In this document: in pieces, positions 5,418 to 11,985 of the stretch | Position numbering within the stretch: the stretch's first letter is position 1 | How the letters are laid out: each line of letters starts with the position of its first letter | NCBI GenBank assembly: GCA_965602785.1 | Contig: CBFDAH010000053.1 | Coordinates: 1 to 15,713, forward strand | DNA from: JBGSLA01 sp965602785 | Lineage (GTDB): Bacteria; Desulfobacterota; Desulfobaccia; Desulfobaccales; 0-14-0-80-60-11 | Reading direction: 5' to 3' | Length of the DNA stretch: 15,713 nt | Translations under genes and position numbers: made by a program | The notes under the pieces: generated by a model | The model's input: only the letters and a program-made list of their open reading frames with translations | Database searches by the model: none | Told to the model about the DNA's origin: nothing

Positions 5418-5474
5418 GGTCACCCCTCAGGGGGCGGATGACCAAAGTTATCCAGAGCCCGCTGAGGGGCGGCC
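5418..5474. repeat. Long imperfect stem-loop in the intergenic region
   Basis: Consecutive paired blocks are CCCCTCAG (5423-5430) with CTGAGGGG (5462-5469), GGGC (5432-5435) with GCCC (5457-5460), and GGAT (5436-5439) with ATCC (5450-5453), around a 10-base loop. A few more pairs extend outward to 5418 and 5474 past one mismatch. This gives about 16-20 base pairs. No T-run follows and no gene overlaps it. It may be a structured RNA, a REP-like palindrome or the remnant of a small mobile element. Confidence 0.5.
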
Positions 5475-5497
5475 TCTTCCCAATATTCTCGGGGAGT

Positions 5498-5560
5498 GGC
5501 GGAACCCCGGCTCCTCCCTCCATGGCTCCATATCCTGAAGCGCTGAACCGAGGTTCCGCC
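5498..5560. repeat. 9-base perfect inverted repeat
   Basis: GGCGGAACC at 5498-5506 and GGTTCCGCC at 5552-5560 are exact reverse complements separated by 45 bases. The pair follows the long stem-loop at 5418-5474, so most of the 290-base gap before the HAD gene is capable of folding. No recognised riboswitch or transposase was identified. Confidence 0.4.
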
Positions 5561-5632
5561 CTCAGTTGACAAGACCCCGGAGAATCACTACTTTTACAAG
5601 GTGGCTGGGATTCTGGCCCATGGAGGGCACGG

Positions 5633-6250
5633 GTGCTGAAACTGGTGGGTTTTGACTGCGACGGGGTCTTGTTTGACTCCCGGCCGTCTAATATTGCGTT
5701 CTATAATGGCATTATAGAGCGCTTCGGTCTTCCCCCCATGAAGACCCCCGCGGTGGACTATGTCCACTCTCACACCTTCCAGGAGTCCCTGGAGTATCTT
5801 TTCAGGGAGTACCCCAACCTGGAAGAGGTGTGGGACTACTGCCGCACCCTGGATTACCAGCAGTTCATTCCCATGATGGTGGAGGAGCCCTACCTGCGGG
5901 AGTTTCTCCAGTTCTTGCGCCCCAGGTTCTATACCGCCCTGGCCACCAACCGCACCACCACCACCCATGCAGTCCTACACTATCACCGCCTGGCGGACCA
6001 GTTTGACCTGGTAATTTCGGCCCTGGACGTGACCCGGCCCAAACCCCACCCGGAGTCTTTCTGGCGCATCCTGGAGCACTTCGGGCTCTCCCCCGGGGAG
6101 GTCATTTTTATCGGGGACTCCGAGGTGGACGAAGCATTCGCCCGGAACGCCGGGGTGCCCCTAGTGGCCTATCGTAATCCCCACCTTAAGGCGGATTTTT
6201 ACCTGGACTCCTTTGCGGCCGGTCCCGACCTTATCCGAAAGCTTATTTGA
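5633..6250 (+). CDS. HAD-superfamily hydrolase (phosphoglycolate phosphatase-like)
   Basis: A 205-residue cytoplasmic phosphatase of the haloacid dehalogenase superfamily. All four HAD motifs are present: motif I DCDGVLFD with nucleophile Asp8 and general acid/base Asp10; motif II LATNRT, where the usual Ser/Thr-Asn region is LATN; motif III Lys137 in RPKPHP; and motif IV GDSEVDE with Asp162 and Asp166, the Mg2+ ligands. The helical stretch between motifs I and II is the alpha-helical cap typical of the Gph/beta-phosphoglucomutase group. The substrate cannot be read from sequence; phosphoglycolate or another small phosphate ester is likely. The start is GTG 5633, chosen for GGAGGG at 5622-5627. 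It stands alone, convergent with the GYD-domain gene, and has no obvious link to the ECF unit upstream. Confidence 0.85.
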   Translation: MLKLVGFDCDGVLFDSRPSNIAFYNGIIERFGLPPMKTPAVDYVHSHTFQESLEYLFREYPNLEEVWDYCRTLDYQQFIPMMVEEPYLREFLQFLRPRFYTALATNRTTTTHAVLHYHRLADQFDLVISALDVTRPKPHPESFWRILEHFGLSPGEVIFIGDSEVDEAFARNAGVPLVAYRNPHLKADFYLDSFAAGPDLIRKLI

Positions 6251-6260
6251 GAGGGCTTGG

Positions 6261-6301
6261 AAAAAAATGGGGCAGGGGGCCGGGACCAATGGCCCTGCCC
6301 C
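6261..6301 (-). terminator. Rho-independent terminator of the GYD gene
   Basis: Read on the minus strand, GGGGCAGGG (6301-6293) pairs with CCCTGCCCC (6277-6269), a perfect 9-base-pair GC-rich stem, followed after one base by seven T residues (complement of the A-run at 6261-6267). On the plus strand the same stem lacks a T-run and could serve the HAD gene only weakly. Confidence 0.78.
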
Positions 6302-6340
6302 CTCCCTTTAAAGCCACTTTTTCCGCAGGCTGGCTTGGGT

Positions 6341-6619
6341 TTAAGCCATCATCTTGTCGAATTCCGCCACCGTCACCGCCGGGGAGGTGGCGAAGGCGAT
6401 GCCGGTAAGTTTGGACAGGGCCACGGAAAATTGCAGGGCCTGCTCGTTGCCGGGCATTTCCACAATAAACAGGAGGTCATACTCGCCCAGCATGGCATAC
6501 ATTGCCGTGACGGTGCCCTTGAAAGATGTGGCCAGCTGCATGGTTTTCTCAGTGCGCTCGGCGCTGATCTGCTTGACGGCGTCGACGGAATATTTCCCGA
6601 ACATCAAATAGGTTGCCAT
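6341..6619 (-). CDS. GYD-domain protein
   Basis: A 92-residue protein of the GYD family, small ferredoxin-fold proteins of unproven biochemical function that are common in anaerobes and environmental bacteria. It begins MATYLMFGKYS, carries the name-giving motif in MLGEYDLLFIVEMP at about residues 43-56 (here GEYD rather than GYD), and ends with a SPAVTVAEFDKMM helix-strand. Length and motif placement are normal for the family. GGAGGAG lies directly upstream on the minus strand, which fixes the start. It is convergent with the HAD gene and divergent from rubredoxin, with its own predicted promoter (6671-6699) and terminator (6261-6301), so it is probably monocistronic. The fold suggests ligand binding; nothing here points to a specific role. 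Confidence 0.85.
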   Translation of the reverse strand: MATYLMFGKYSVDAVKQISAERTEKTMQLATSFKGTVTAMYAMLGEYDLLFIVEMPGNEQALQFSVALSKLTGIAFATSPAVTVAEFDKMMA

Positions 6620-6670
6620 GATTTTCTCCTCCTGGCCTGGAATTAAATTCCCCAGGGTAATAGTGGCGGC

Positions 6671-6699
6671 ACCTTAGCAAAAATTCCTTGGGATGTCAA
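6671..6699 (-). promoter_or_regulatory. Sigma70-type promoter for the GYD gene
   Basis: On the minus strand TTGACA (6699-6694) is followed after 17 bases by TAAGGT (6676-6671). The -35 box is perfect and the -10 box is poor. Transcription would start about 45 bases before the GYD start codon. Confidence 0.45.
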
Positions 6700-6779
6700 C
6701 GATTTCTTAGAAATGTAGAAGGGTTAGCCTTATCAATCCCCTTTTCCCCTCTTTTCGTGCTTTTTGGAGGAGAATTTGG

Positions 6780-6812
6780 TTGACTTGGAAAATATTAGAG
6801 AAATAGTATAAT
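6780..6812 (+). promoter_or_regulatory. Sigma70-type promoter for rubredoxin
   Basis: TTGACT at 6780-6785 is followed after 18 bases by TAGTAT (6804-6809), overlapping a perfect TATAAT at 6807-6812. The A+T-rich surroundings support a promoter. It implies a leader of more than 100 bases with a CCCCTG-CCCA-CAGGGG hairpin at 6876-6891 within a possible outer stem (CGGCC 6863-6867 with GGCCG 6905-6909). Confidence 0.5.
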
Positions 6813-6931
6813 TCGTTGGGGTTGATGGACGGTTGAGCTTTTCGCCAGATCCCGATTCGCACCGGCCACTGGTTTCCCCTGCCCACAGGGGTCCTGGGGC
6901 GCGGGGCCGATAACCGAAATAGGGAGGACTC

Positions 6932-7093
6932 ATGCAAAAGTATCAATGTCAGATCTGCGGCTATATTTACGATCCGGCCGAGGGGGACTCGGAAAACAAT
7001 ATTCCCCCTAATACCTCCTTTGAAAACCTACCCGAGGATTGGGCCTGTCCCATTTGCGGAGCCGGCAAGGACCAGTTCACCCCTGCGGACTGA
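6932..7093 (+). CDS. rub: Rubredoxin
   Basis: A 53-residue rubredoxin, the small cytoplasmic one-iron electron carrier. The four iron ligands are Cys6 and Cys9 (CQICGYIYDP) and Cys39 and Cys42 (CPICGAGKDQF). The aromatic core residues Tyr4, Tyr11, Tyr13, Phe30, Trp37 and Phe49 and the PxDWxCPxCG block (here PEDWACPICG) are all in register, and the length is exactly typical. AGGGAGG at 6921-6927 marks the start. In sulfate reducers rubredoxin passes electrons to oxygen- and superoxide-detoxifying enzymes such as rubredoxin:oxygen oxidoreductase or rubrerythrin; none of these is in the window. It has its own promoter and a long, potentially folded leader, and lies 61 bases before lepB, so partial co-transcription with lepB is possible. 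Confidence 0.96.
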   Translation: MQKYQCQICGYIYDPAEGDSENNIPPNTSFENLPEDWACPICGAGKDQFTPAD

Positions 7094-7154
7094 GGCGCCA
7101 GCCCCCGACTGTCCGATTTTGAATTCGGTGTTCCTTAGGGGTTGATAATTAATC

Positions 7155-7904
7155 ATGGCCCGTCAGAAACAGCCGCCCGGTGTCGACCCGGGGCAGGAAG
7201 GCGCACGCCCAAAATCCCGCTGGCGGGAATATGGCGAGTCCGTATTCATCGCCCTTGCCCTGGCCTTGATTATCCGGGCTTTCGTCATCCAGGCCTTTTC
7301 CATTCCCTCAAGTTCCATGGAACCCACCCTCTTGGTGGGGGACTACCTGCTGGTGAACAAGTTTTCCTATGGCATCCGCAATCCTTTTACCAACAAGATT
7401 TGGATTTCTACGGGGAAACCTCAGCGGGGGGATATTACGGTGTTCATTTATCCCCAGGACCCCACCAAGGATTATATTAAGCGGGTAATCGGCCTGCCGG
7501 GGGACCGGATTCAGATCACCAACAAGAAACTTTACATCAACGGCCAGCTTACCCAGATCCCGCCTCCCTCCGAGGACCCCCAAGCCCCCCGGGCCGTTTA
7601 TCGGGAAAAAGACATCACGCCCACCCAGCGCGACAATTTCGGCCCCATGGTGGTCCCCCCCAACGCCTATTTCGTCATGGGGGACAACCGGGACAAAAGC
7701 TATGACAGCCGCTTCTGGGGCTTCGTGTCCCTGGACGCCATGCGGGGCAAGGCCTTTATCATCTATTTTTCTTGGCAGGGGCAGACCAAAACCTTCTTTT
7801 TCCCGTCCCTGCTCAAAGGAGCGCAAGGCCTCATCTTTAATTTTTCCTGGAACGACAAGGTCTTCCAGGTGAGGTGGGACCGTATCGGCAAACTGATTCA
7901 CTGA
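7155..7904 (+). CDS. lepB: Signal peptidase I
   Basis: A membrane-bound serine endopeptidase that removes signal peptides from exported proteins. The 249-residue protein has a short polar, Arg/Lys-containing N-terminus (about 1-28), one membrane span (about 29-48, SVFIALALALIIRAFVIQAF), then the extracytoplasmic catalytic domain. Box B SIPSSSMEPTL supplies the nucleophile Ser54, box D DYIKRVIGLPGD the general base Lys109, and box E GDNRDKSYDSRFWG completes the active site. This Ser/Lys dyad pattern is unambiguous. The start ATG has only a weak ribosome binding site (TAGGGG, somewhat distant), but the N-terminus fits the family. It follows rubredoxin on the same strand and is followed by a strong hairpin at 7913-7952. 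Only one membrane span is visible, as in many non-enteric signal peptidases. Confidence 0.95.
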   Translation: MARQKQPPGVDPGQEGARPKSRWREYGESVFIALALALIIRAFVIQAFSIPSSSMEPTLLVGDYLLVNKFSYGIRNPFTNKIWISTGKPQRGDITVFIYPQDPTKDYIKRVIGLPGDRIQITNKKLYINGQLTQIPPPSEDPQAPRAVYREKDITPTQRDNFGPMVVPPNAYFVMGDNRDKSYDSRFWGFVSLDAMRGKAFIIYFSWQGQTKTFFFPSLLKGAQGLIFNFSWNDKVFQVRWDRIGKLIH

Positions 7905-7912
7905 AGCGGGGG

Positions 7913-7952
7913 GCCATTGGGACCGAAGGTTTGAGGGTGTGGTCCCATTGGC
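7913..7952 (+). terminator. Strong hairpin downstream of lepB
   Basis: GCCATTGGGACC (7913-7924) pairs with GGTCCCATTGGC (7941-7952) over 11 of 12 positions, with one T/T mismatch and a 16-base loop. It lies 8 bases after the lepB stop. The following bases are CAATTT, a poor U-run, so it may terminate inefficiently or protect the 3' end. It also sits just before the lipoprotein gene. Confidence 0.42.
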
Positions 7953-7981
7953 AATTTCCACACCAGACCAGGGGTGCCTCC

Positions 7982-8944
7982 GTGCAGCACATTGCAACTG
8001 CCGCGAGGTGGCAGCTCACCATACCTTGGCGTCGATTTCTGGGGCTCCTTTTTTTCGTGGCGGGGCTTACGTCTGGGGCCTGCGGACCCGGGCCGGACCG
8101 ACCTGTGGTCGTTTTCGGCTCGCCTGACTCACCCCGCCTGCAAGAGACTGTGGCCGGACTCACTGCCGGCTTGGCTCCCCGGCGCCTCAAGGTGGTGAGC
8201 GTTCCGGAATTCGGCCCGGAGGGTGACGAAGCCTTAAAGCGCCTCCAGTCCCAGCACCCATCCCTGTTCATCGCCCTGGGGAGCCCGGCCCTCCTGCGGG
8301 TGGCCCCGGTGGTAAAGATCACTCCGGTTGTCTTTACCATGGTGGCCAATCCCTATGTTATTGGTGTGGCCAATGACCCCAAGCATCCGGACATTCACCA
8401 GAAAAACCTCACCGGGATTGCTTCGCCGCCGCCGGTGGGCCCGGCCCTGGAATTGGGGGCGCGCCTTCTCGGTCCCGGCCCCTGGGGTCTCCTCTACGAC
8501 CCCAGGGAGGGCCAGGCCATGGAAGTGGCGCAGCTTTTCACCACCCTGGCCCCCAAGTACGACCTCACCACCCTCACGGAGACCTCCACTGCCGCTGAGG
8601 AAGACCGTCCGGCGCTGGAAAAGCTCCTGGCCCGGGGGGCCCGGGTGCTGTATCTCCCTCCTACGGCCGCAGCGGCCCGTTATGCCCCCCTCATCCTCTC
8701 CTGGGGCCGGGAGCGCCGGGTTAAAGTGGTGAGCAGCCACCCCGAGGTGGGCCATGAAGGGGCCATCCTCTGGGTGGCCCTGGACTACCAGACCCTGGGG
8801 CAGGAGGCCGCGGCCCTGGCCCGGCGGGTTCTGGGCGGAGAAAACCCGGCGAACCTTGCCATTGTGGAGAAAATGCCCTTGAGAATTGCCGCCGACGAGG
8901 GGTTGTTGCGGTATTGGAGCGGGTATCCGGCGCCTGTCAAGTGA
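7982..8944 (+). CDS. ABC transporter substrate-binding lipoprotein (PF04392-like)
   Basis: A 320-residue exported protein of the ABC substrate-binding family related to TrpX-type proteins. The N-terminus has a positively charged start (RWQLTIPWRR), a hydrophobic core (FLGLLFFVAGL) and then SGAC with Cys34, a lipoprotein-like cleavage site although the -3 residue is unusual. The mature part has the two-lobed pattern of the family: PVVVFGSPDSPRL, LFIALGSPALL, ITPVVFTMVANPYVIG, NLTGIASPPPVGPALEL, WGLLYDPREGQ, GARVLYLPPTAAA and VKVVSSHPEVGHEGAIL. GTG 7982 is preferred because AGGGG lies 7 bases upstream; the same frame stays open to 7874, overlapping lepB, but that extension has no ribosome binding site. 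No permease or ATPase gene is near, so either the partners are elsewhere or it acts as a stand-alone ligand sensor. The ligand is unknown. Confidence 0.8.
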   Translation: MQHIATAARWQLTIPWRRFLGLLFFVAGLTSGACGPGPDRPVVVFGSPDSPRLQETVAGLTAGLAPRRLKVVSVPEFGPEGDEALKRLQSQHPSLFIALGSPALLRVAPVVKITPVVFTMVANPYVIGVANDPKHPDIHQKNLTGIASPPPVGPALELGARLLGPGPWGLLYDPREGQAMEVAQLFTTLAPKYDLTTLTETSTAAEEDRPALEKLLARGARVLYLPPTAAAARYAPLILSWGRERRVKVVSSHPEVGHEGAILWVALDYQTLGQEAAALARRVLGGENPANLAIVEKMPLRIAADEGLLRYWSGYPAPVK

Positions 8945-9168
8945 ATCTCAGGACAGGTCCCCACGGCCAATCAGGAACACGCCTGCACAATCCGAGTGAG
9001 GCCAGCGATGCCAAGATGGCGCCCACTTTAAATAAGGTCAAAAATATGGGCCAGGACAGTTACCGAACCCCCATTATAATGGACTAACCATCCTGGAGAA
9101 AATGGTTATGGCGACGCCACTAAGGTAGCCGGCGCCTGCCTCGTGATGAGATACCTGGAGGAGATGAA
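8945..9168. other. Intergenic region before the M16 pair
   Basis: This 224-base gap has no supportable gene. TATAAT at 9075-9080 is a perfect -10 match, but no good -35 box is found 16-18 bases upstream. A promoter for the M16 genes somewhere here is likely, since the upstream lipoprotein gene is unrelated, but I cannot place it with confidence. Confidence 0.35.
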
Positions 9169-10497
9169 ATGACCCGCACCCGCCAAACATCACCTGCTGA
9201 TTGGCATCCTGCTATTACCATTGTGCCCTTCCAATTGGAAAACGGCCTCACCCTCCTGGTGCTGCCCGATGACTCGGTGCCGGTGGTGTCCCTGCAAGTG
9301 CACTACCAGGTGGGCTCCATCAATGAGCTGCCGGGCATTACCGGCATCAGCCACCTCTTCGAGCATCTCATGTTCCGGGGCACCGAGGAGCTGGGACCGG
9401 AAGAATTCGCCCGGGTCCTGCAGGCCAAGGGTGGGGAGATCAACGCCTTCACCACCAAGGATCACACCTCCTATTTCGAGAACCTGCCCACCGAGCACCT
9501 GGAGCTGGCCCTGCGCCTGGAGGCCGACCGTCTGGTGAATCTCAAGCTGGACGAGGAGAACTTCCAGACCGAGCGGGATGTGGTGGTGAGCGAGAGAAAG
9601 CTTCGGAGCGTGGACAGCCCCTTCGGTCTGGTGGAAGAGCAGCTCTTTGCCGCGGCCTACACCCAACATCCTTATTCCTGGCCGGTCATCGGCTGGGACC
9701 AGGACCTGCGCCGCATGACCCTGAGTGACTGCCTGGCTTACTATCGCACCTACTACCATCCAGGCAACATGACCGTGGTCGTCGCCGGGGACGTGGCCCC
9801 CGAGGCCGCCCGGGGTCTGGTGGACAAATACTTCGGCTCCCTACCCAGCCCCGGCGCCCCCGCCTTCCCCAAAGTGGTGGAGCCACCCCAGCGGGGAGAA
9901 CGGCGAGCCATATTTAAGAAAGTGTCCCTGGTGGAAGCCTTTTTGGCGGGATTCCATGTGGTGGGCCTGGACCACCCGGACATTTATCCTCTTACTCTGC
10001 TGGCGTTGGTCTTGTCCGTGGGTAAGGCCAGCCGCCTCTACCAGGAATTCATCCGGCCCGGCCGGGCCGCCGACCTGGAGGCCTACCTGGCCGCGCCCCC
10101 CTGGTCGGCCCAGGACCCCGACCTGTTCCTTTTCCGGGCCGTGGCCGCGCCTGGCACTGACCTGGCCCAATTGGAAGCGGATCTGTGGGCCTCCCTGGCG
10201 CGCCTCCAGGAAGAGGGCGTAGAGGACGCCGAACTTGCCCGGGCCAAGAAAATACTCAAATCCCAAATTGTCCAGGGACTGGCCAGAAATTTCTTCCGGG
10301 GTCTGCTCGTGGGCCTCTTCCACCTGAAAACCGGAGAAGCCCATCGCATCAACGATCTTCTCGGGTTTTACGAGGAGGTGAGCCGGGAAGATTTGCAGCG
10401 GGTGGCCCGGGAGTATCTGCGGGACGATAACCGCACCGTGGTCACCTTGAAACCCATAGCTCCCGAAGAGAGTCAGTCTCTGGGGGAGTTAGCCTGA
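9169..10497 (+). CDS. M16 family zinc peptidase, catalytic subunit
   Basis: A 442-residue peptidase of the M16B (processing-peptidase-like) group. The inverted zinc motif H62-L-F-E65-H66 (HLFEHLMFRG) is intact, and Glu142 in ERDVVVSERK stands at the right distance to be the third zinc ligand; GGEINAFTTKDHTSYF is the conserved substrate-strand region. The C-terminal half is the usual non-catalytic repeat, but the region LYQEFIRPGRAADLEAYL lacks the Arg/Tyr substrate-binding signature. CTGGAGGAG 6 bases before the ATG fixes the start, and no signal peptide is seen, so the enzyme should be cytoplasmic. A second M16 protein that lacks the zinc site but has the Arg/Tyr motif follows 56 bases later, so the two probably form one heteromeric protease. 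The substrate is unknown. Confidence 0.92.
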   Translation: MTRTRQTSPADWHPAITIVPFQLENGLTLLVLPDDSVPVVSLQVHYQVGSINELPGITGISHLFEHLMFRGTEELGPEEFARVLQAKGGEINAFTTKDHTSYFENLPTEHLELALRLEADRLVNLKLDEENFQTERDVVVSERKLRSVDSPFGLVEEQLFAAAYTQHPYSWPVIGWDQDLRRMTLSDCLAYYRTYYHPGNMTVVVAGDVAPEAARGLVDKYFGSLPSPGAPAFPKVVEPPQRGERRAIFKKVSLVEAFLAGFHVVGLDHPDIYPLTLLALVLSVGKASRLYQEFIRPGRAADLEAYLAAPPWSAQDPDLFLFRAVAAPGTDLAQLEADLWASLARLQEEGVEDAELARAKKILKSQIVQGLARNFFRGLLVGLFHLKTGEAHRINDLLGFYEEVSREDLQRVAREYLRDDNRTVVTLKPIAPEESQSLGELA

Positions 10498-10500
10498 ATT

Positions 10501-10517
10501 GTCCCGCCTCTCGGGAC
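10501..10517 (+). other. Small hairpin between the two M16 genes
   Basis: GTCCCG and CGGGAC form a perfect 6-base-pair stem with a 5-base loop starting four bases after the stop codon of the first gene. No T-run follows. It may stabilise or process the two-gene mRNA. Confidence 0.35.
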
Positions 10518-10553
10518 ACCGCATTCAGGATTCGAGACAACAAAGGAAAACCC

Positions 10554-11870
10554 ATGGCCGGACATATTCCACAAATTTACCAGATGAAGTTGCCCCGTGG
10601 CATACACCTCTTGGGGGTTGAGTACACGCGGGTTCCCTGGGTGAGTCTCACCTTAATGGTGAAGCGGGGAGCGGAGACAGACCCCCCGGGTCAGGCCGGG
10701 GTGGCGGACTGGACCGCCGATTTCCTCACCCTGGGCACGGCCCGGCGCACCCAACGCCAGTTGGCGGAGGACGTGGAGTCCCTGGGGGCGTATCTAATGG
10801 CCCGGGCCGACTATGACGCCACCTATGTCTCTCTGGGGGGACTGGCCGAAGATTTTACCGCCCTCATGGACACCCTGGCAGAGGTGGTGCAGACCCCCGG
10901 CTTCCCGGAGGAGGAATTTCCCCTGCTCAAGGAGCGCCGGCGGGCGGAGTTGGCCCAAGTCCTCGACGATCCCCGGGAGGTGGCCAACCGCTGGTTTCGC
11001 AAGTTGTTCTTCGGCACGGCCCCCTATGGCCAGGCGGTGCGGGGGGAGCCCGAGACCCTGGACGCCCTGACGCTTGCAGACCTGAAGGGGCATTATTCCC
11101 GGGAATTCGCCCCCGAGGTCGCCACCCTGGTGGTGGTGGGCGCTTTGCCCCGTGACCGGGTGGAGGAAGAAGCCCGCCGCCTCTGGGAGGTCTGGGCCGG
11201 GGGCGGTCCGGTGAGCTCGGCCTATACCGCTCCCCCCCCCCAGGTCTCCCCGCCCGGCCTTTACCTCCTGGACCGGCCGGAACTCACCCAAAGCGAGATC
11301 CGTATGGGGCACCTGGGGCTCCCCCGCCACCATCCCGATTTCTTTCCGCTGCGTCTGGCAAATTACATCCTGGGGGAAGGGGGCTTCTCCTCCCGCCTCA
11401 TGAGCCGCATTCGCTCGGACTTGGGACTCACCTACGGCATTCGCAGCCACTTTCATTTTCGCCGGGCCCCGGGCCCCTTCACCATTGCCACCTTCACCCC
11501 GGCAGCCAACACCGCCCAGGTGGTCCAGGAGATCACGGAGGTGATGCGGAAAGTACAGCAAAACGGGGTGGCGGCCCAGGAGCTTGCCGAGGCCCAGAGC
11601 TACTACGTGGGCCACTTTCCTCTGGGTCTGGAAACCGCTCGAACCATCGCCCGCCAGTTGTTGGCCATGGACCTCTATGACTTGGGGCTGGATTATCTGT
11701 CGCGCTATTGTGAAAAAGTCCAGGGAGTCACCCTGGAAGCGGCCCAACAAGCGGCTCGCACCCATCTTCAGCCCGACTCCCTGGTGACCCTGGTGGTGGG
11801 GCCGGCGGCGCAGGTACGGGAGCCCCTGGAGGAGCTTGGCCCGGTTAACCTTCTCCCCAAAATTAGGTGA
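10554..11870 (+). CDS. M16 family protein, non-catalytic subunit
   Basis: A 438-residue M16 homologue that has lost the active site. At the place of HxxEH it reads GVADWTADFLTLGT, so the positions equivalent to His, Glu and His are Asp52, Ala55 and Asp56, and zinc hydrolysis is not expected. The rest of the fold is preserved, including FRKLFFGTAPYGQAVRGEPETLDALTLADL and, in the C-terminal half, GEGGFSSRLMSRIRSDLGLTYGIRS with Arg287 and Tyr294, the Arg/Tyr pair that in related heterodimers anchors the substrate. This complements what the upstream protein lacks, the arrangement known for paired bacterial M16B proteases and for mitochondrial processing peptidase. AAAGGAAA precedes the ATG. No signal peptide is seen. 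It ends 10 bases before the dsr promoter. Confidence 0.88.
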   Translation: MAGHIPQIYQMKLPRGIHLLGVEYTRVPWVSLTLMVKRGAETDPPGQAGVADWTADFLTLGTARRTQRQLAEDVESLGAYLMARADYDATYVSLGGLAEDFTALMDTLAEVVQTPGFPEEEFPLLKERRRAELAQVLDDPREVANRWFRKLFFGTAPYGQAVRGEPETLDALTLADLKGHYSREFAPEVATLVVVGALPRDRVEEEARRLWEVWAGGGPVSSAYTAPPPQVSPPGLYLLDRPELTQSEIRMGHLGLPRHHPDFFPLRLANYILGEGGFSSRLMSRIRSDLGLTYGIRSHFHFRRAPGPFTIATFTPAANTAQVVQEITEVMRKVQQNGVAAQELAEAQSYYVGHFPLGLETARTIARQLLAMDLYDLGLDYLSRYCEKVQGVTLEAAQQAARTHLQPDSLVTLVVGPAAQVREPLEELGPVNLLPKIR

Positions 11871-11880
11871 TATTTTTTAG

Positions 11881-11909
11881 TTGACAAATTTCTTGCAATG
11901 GTATGTATT
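11881..11909 (+). promoter_or_regulatory. Sigma70-type promoter of the dsr operon
   Basis: A perfect TTGACA at 11881-11886 is followed after 17 bases by TGTATT at 11904-11909, in a locally A+T-rich stretch after the M16 gene. Transcription would begin about 70 bases before the dsrA ATG. This fits the high expression expected of dsrAB and separates the operon from the peptidase genes. Confidence 0.7.
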
Positions 11910-11985
11910 AACAAAGATATTTGTGAAAAAAAGGATAAGCCCTTTTAAGCCCTTTGGGGACCACTTAAGTCAGGAGGAGATTTTC

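Noticed and set aside
7119..7149. TTGAAT and GATAAT as a promoter for lepB
   Set aside because: The spacer is 19 bases and the -10 box ends only five bases before the ATG, leaving no room for a leader or ribosome binding site.
10794..11765. 323-residue minus-strand reading inside the second M16 gene
   Set aside because: Antisense shadow of a conserved gene with no domain or ribosome binding site; the same applies to 7308-7997, 14842-15555 and 1144-2091.
11936..11960. AAAAGG...CCTTTT inverted repeat in the dsrA leader
   Set aside because: The stem is short and A/T-rich, and is compatible with chance in this A+T-rich leader.
11881..11985. N-terminal extension of DsrA from TTG 11881
   Set aside because: The TTG is the first part of a TTGACA -35 box; the ATG at 11986 has a strong AGGAGGAG and matches the usual DsrA start.
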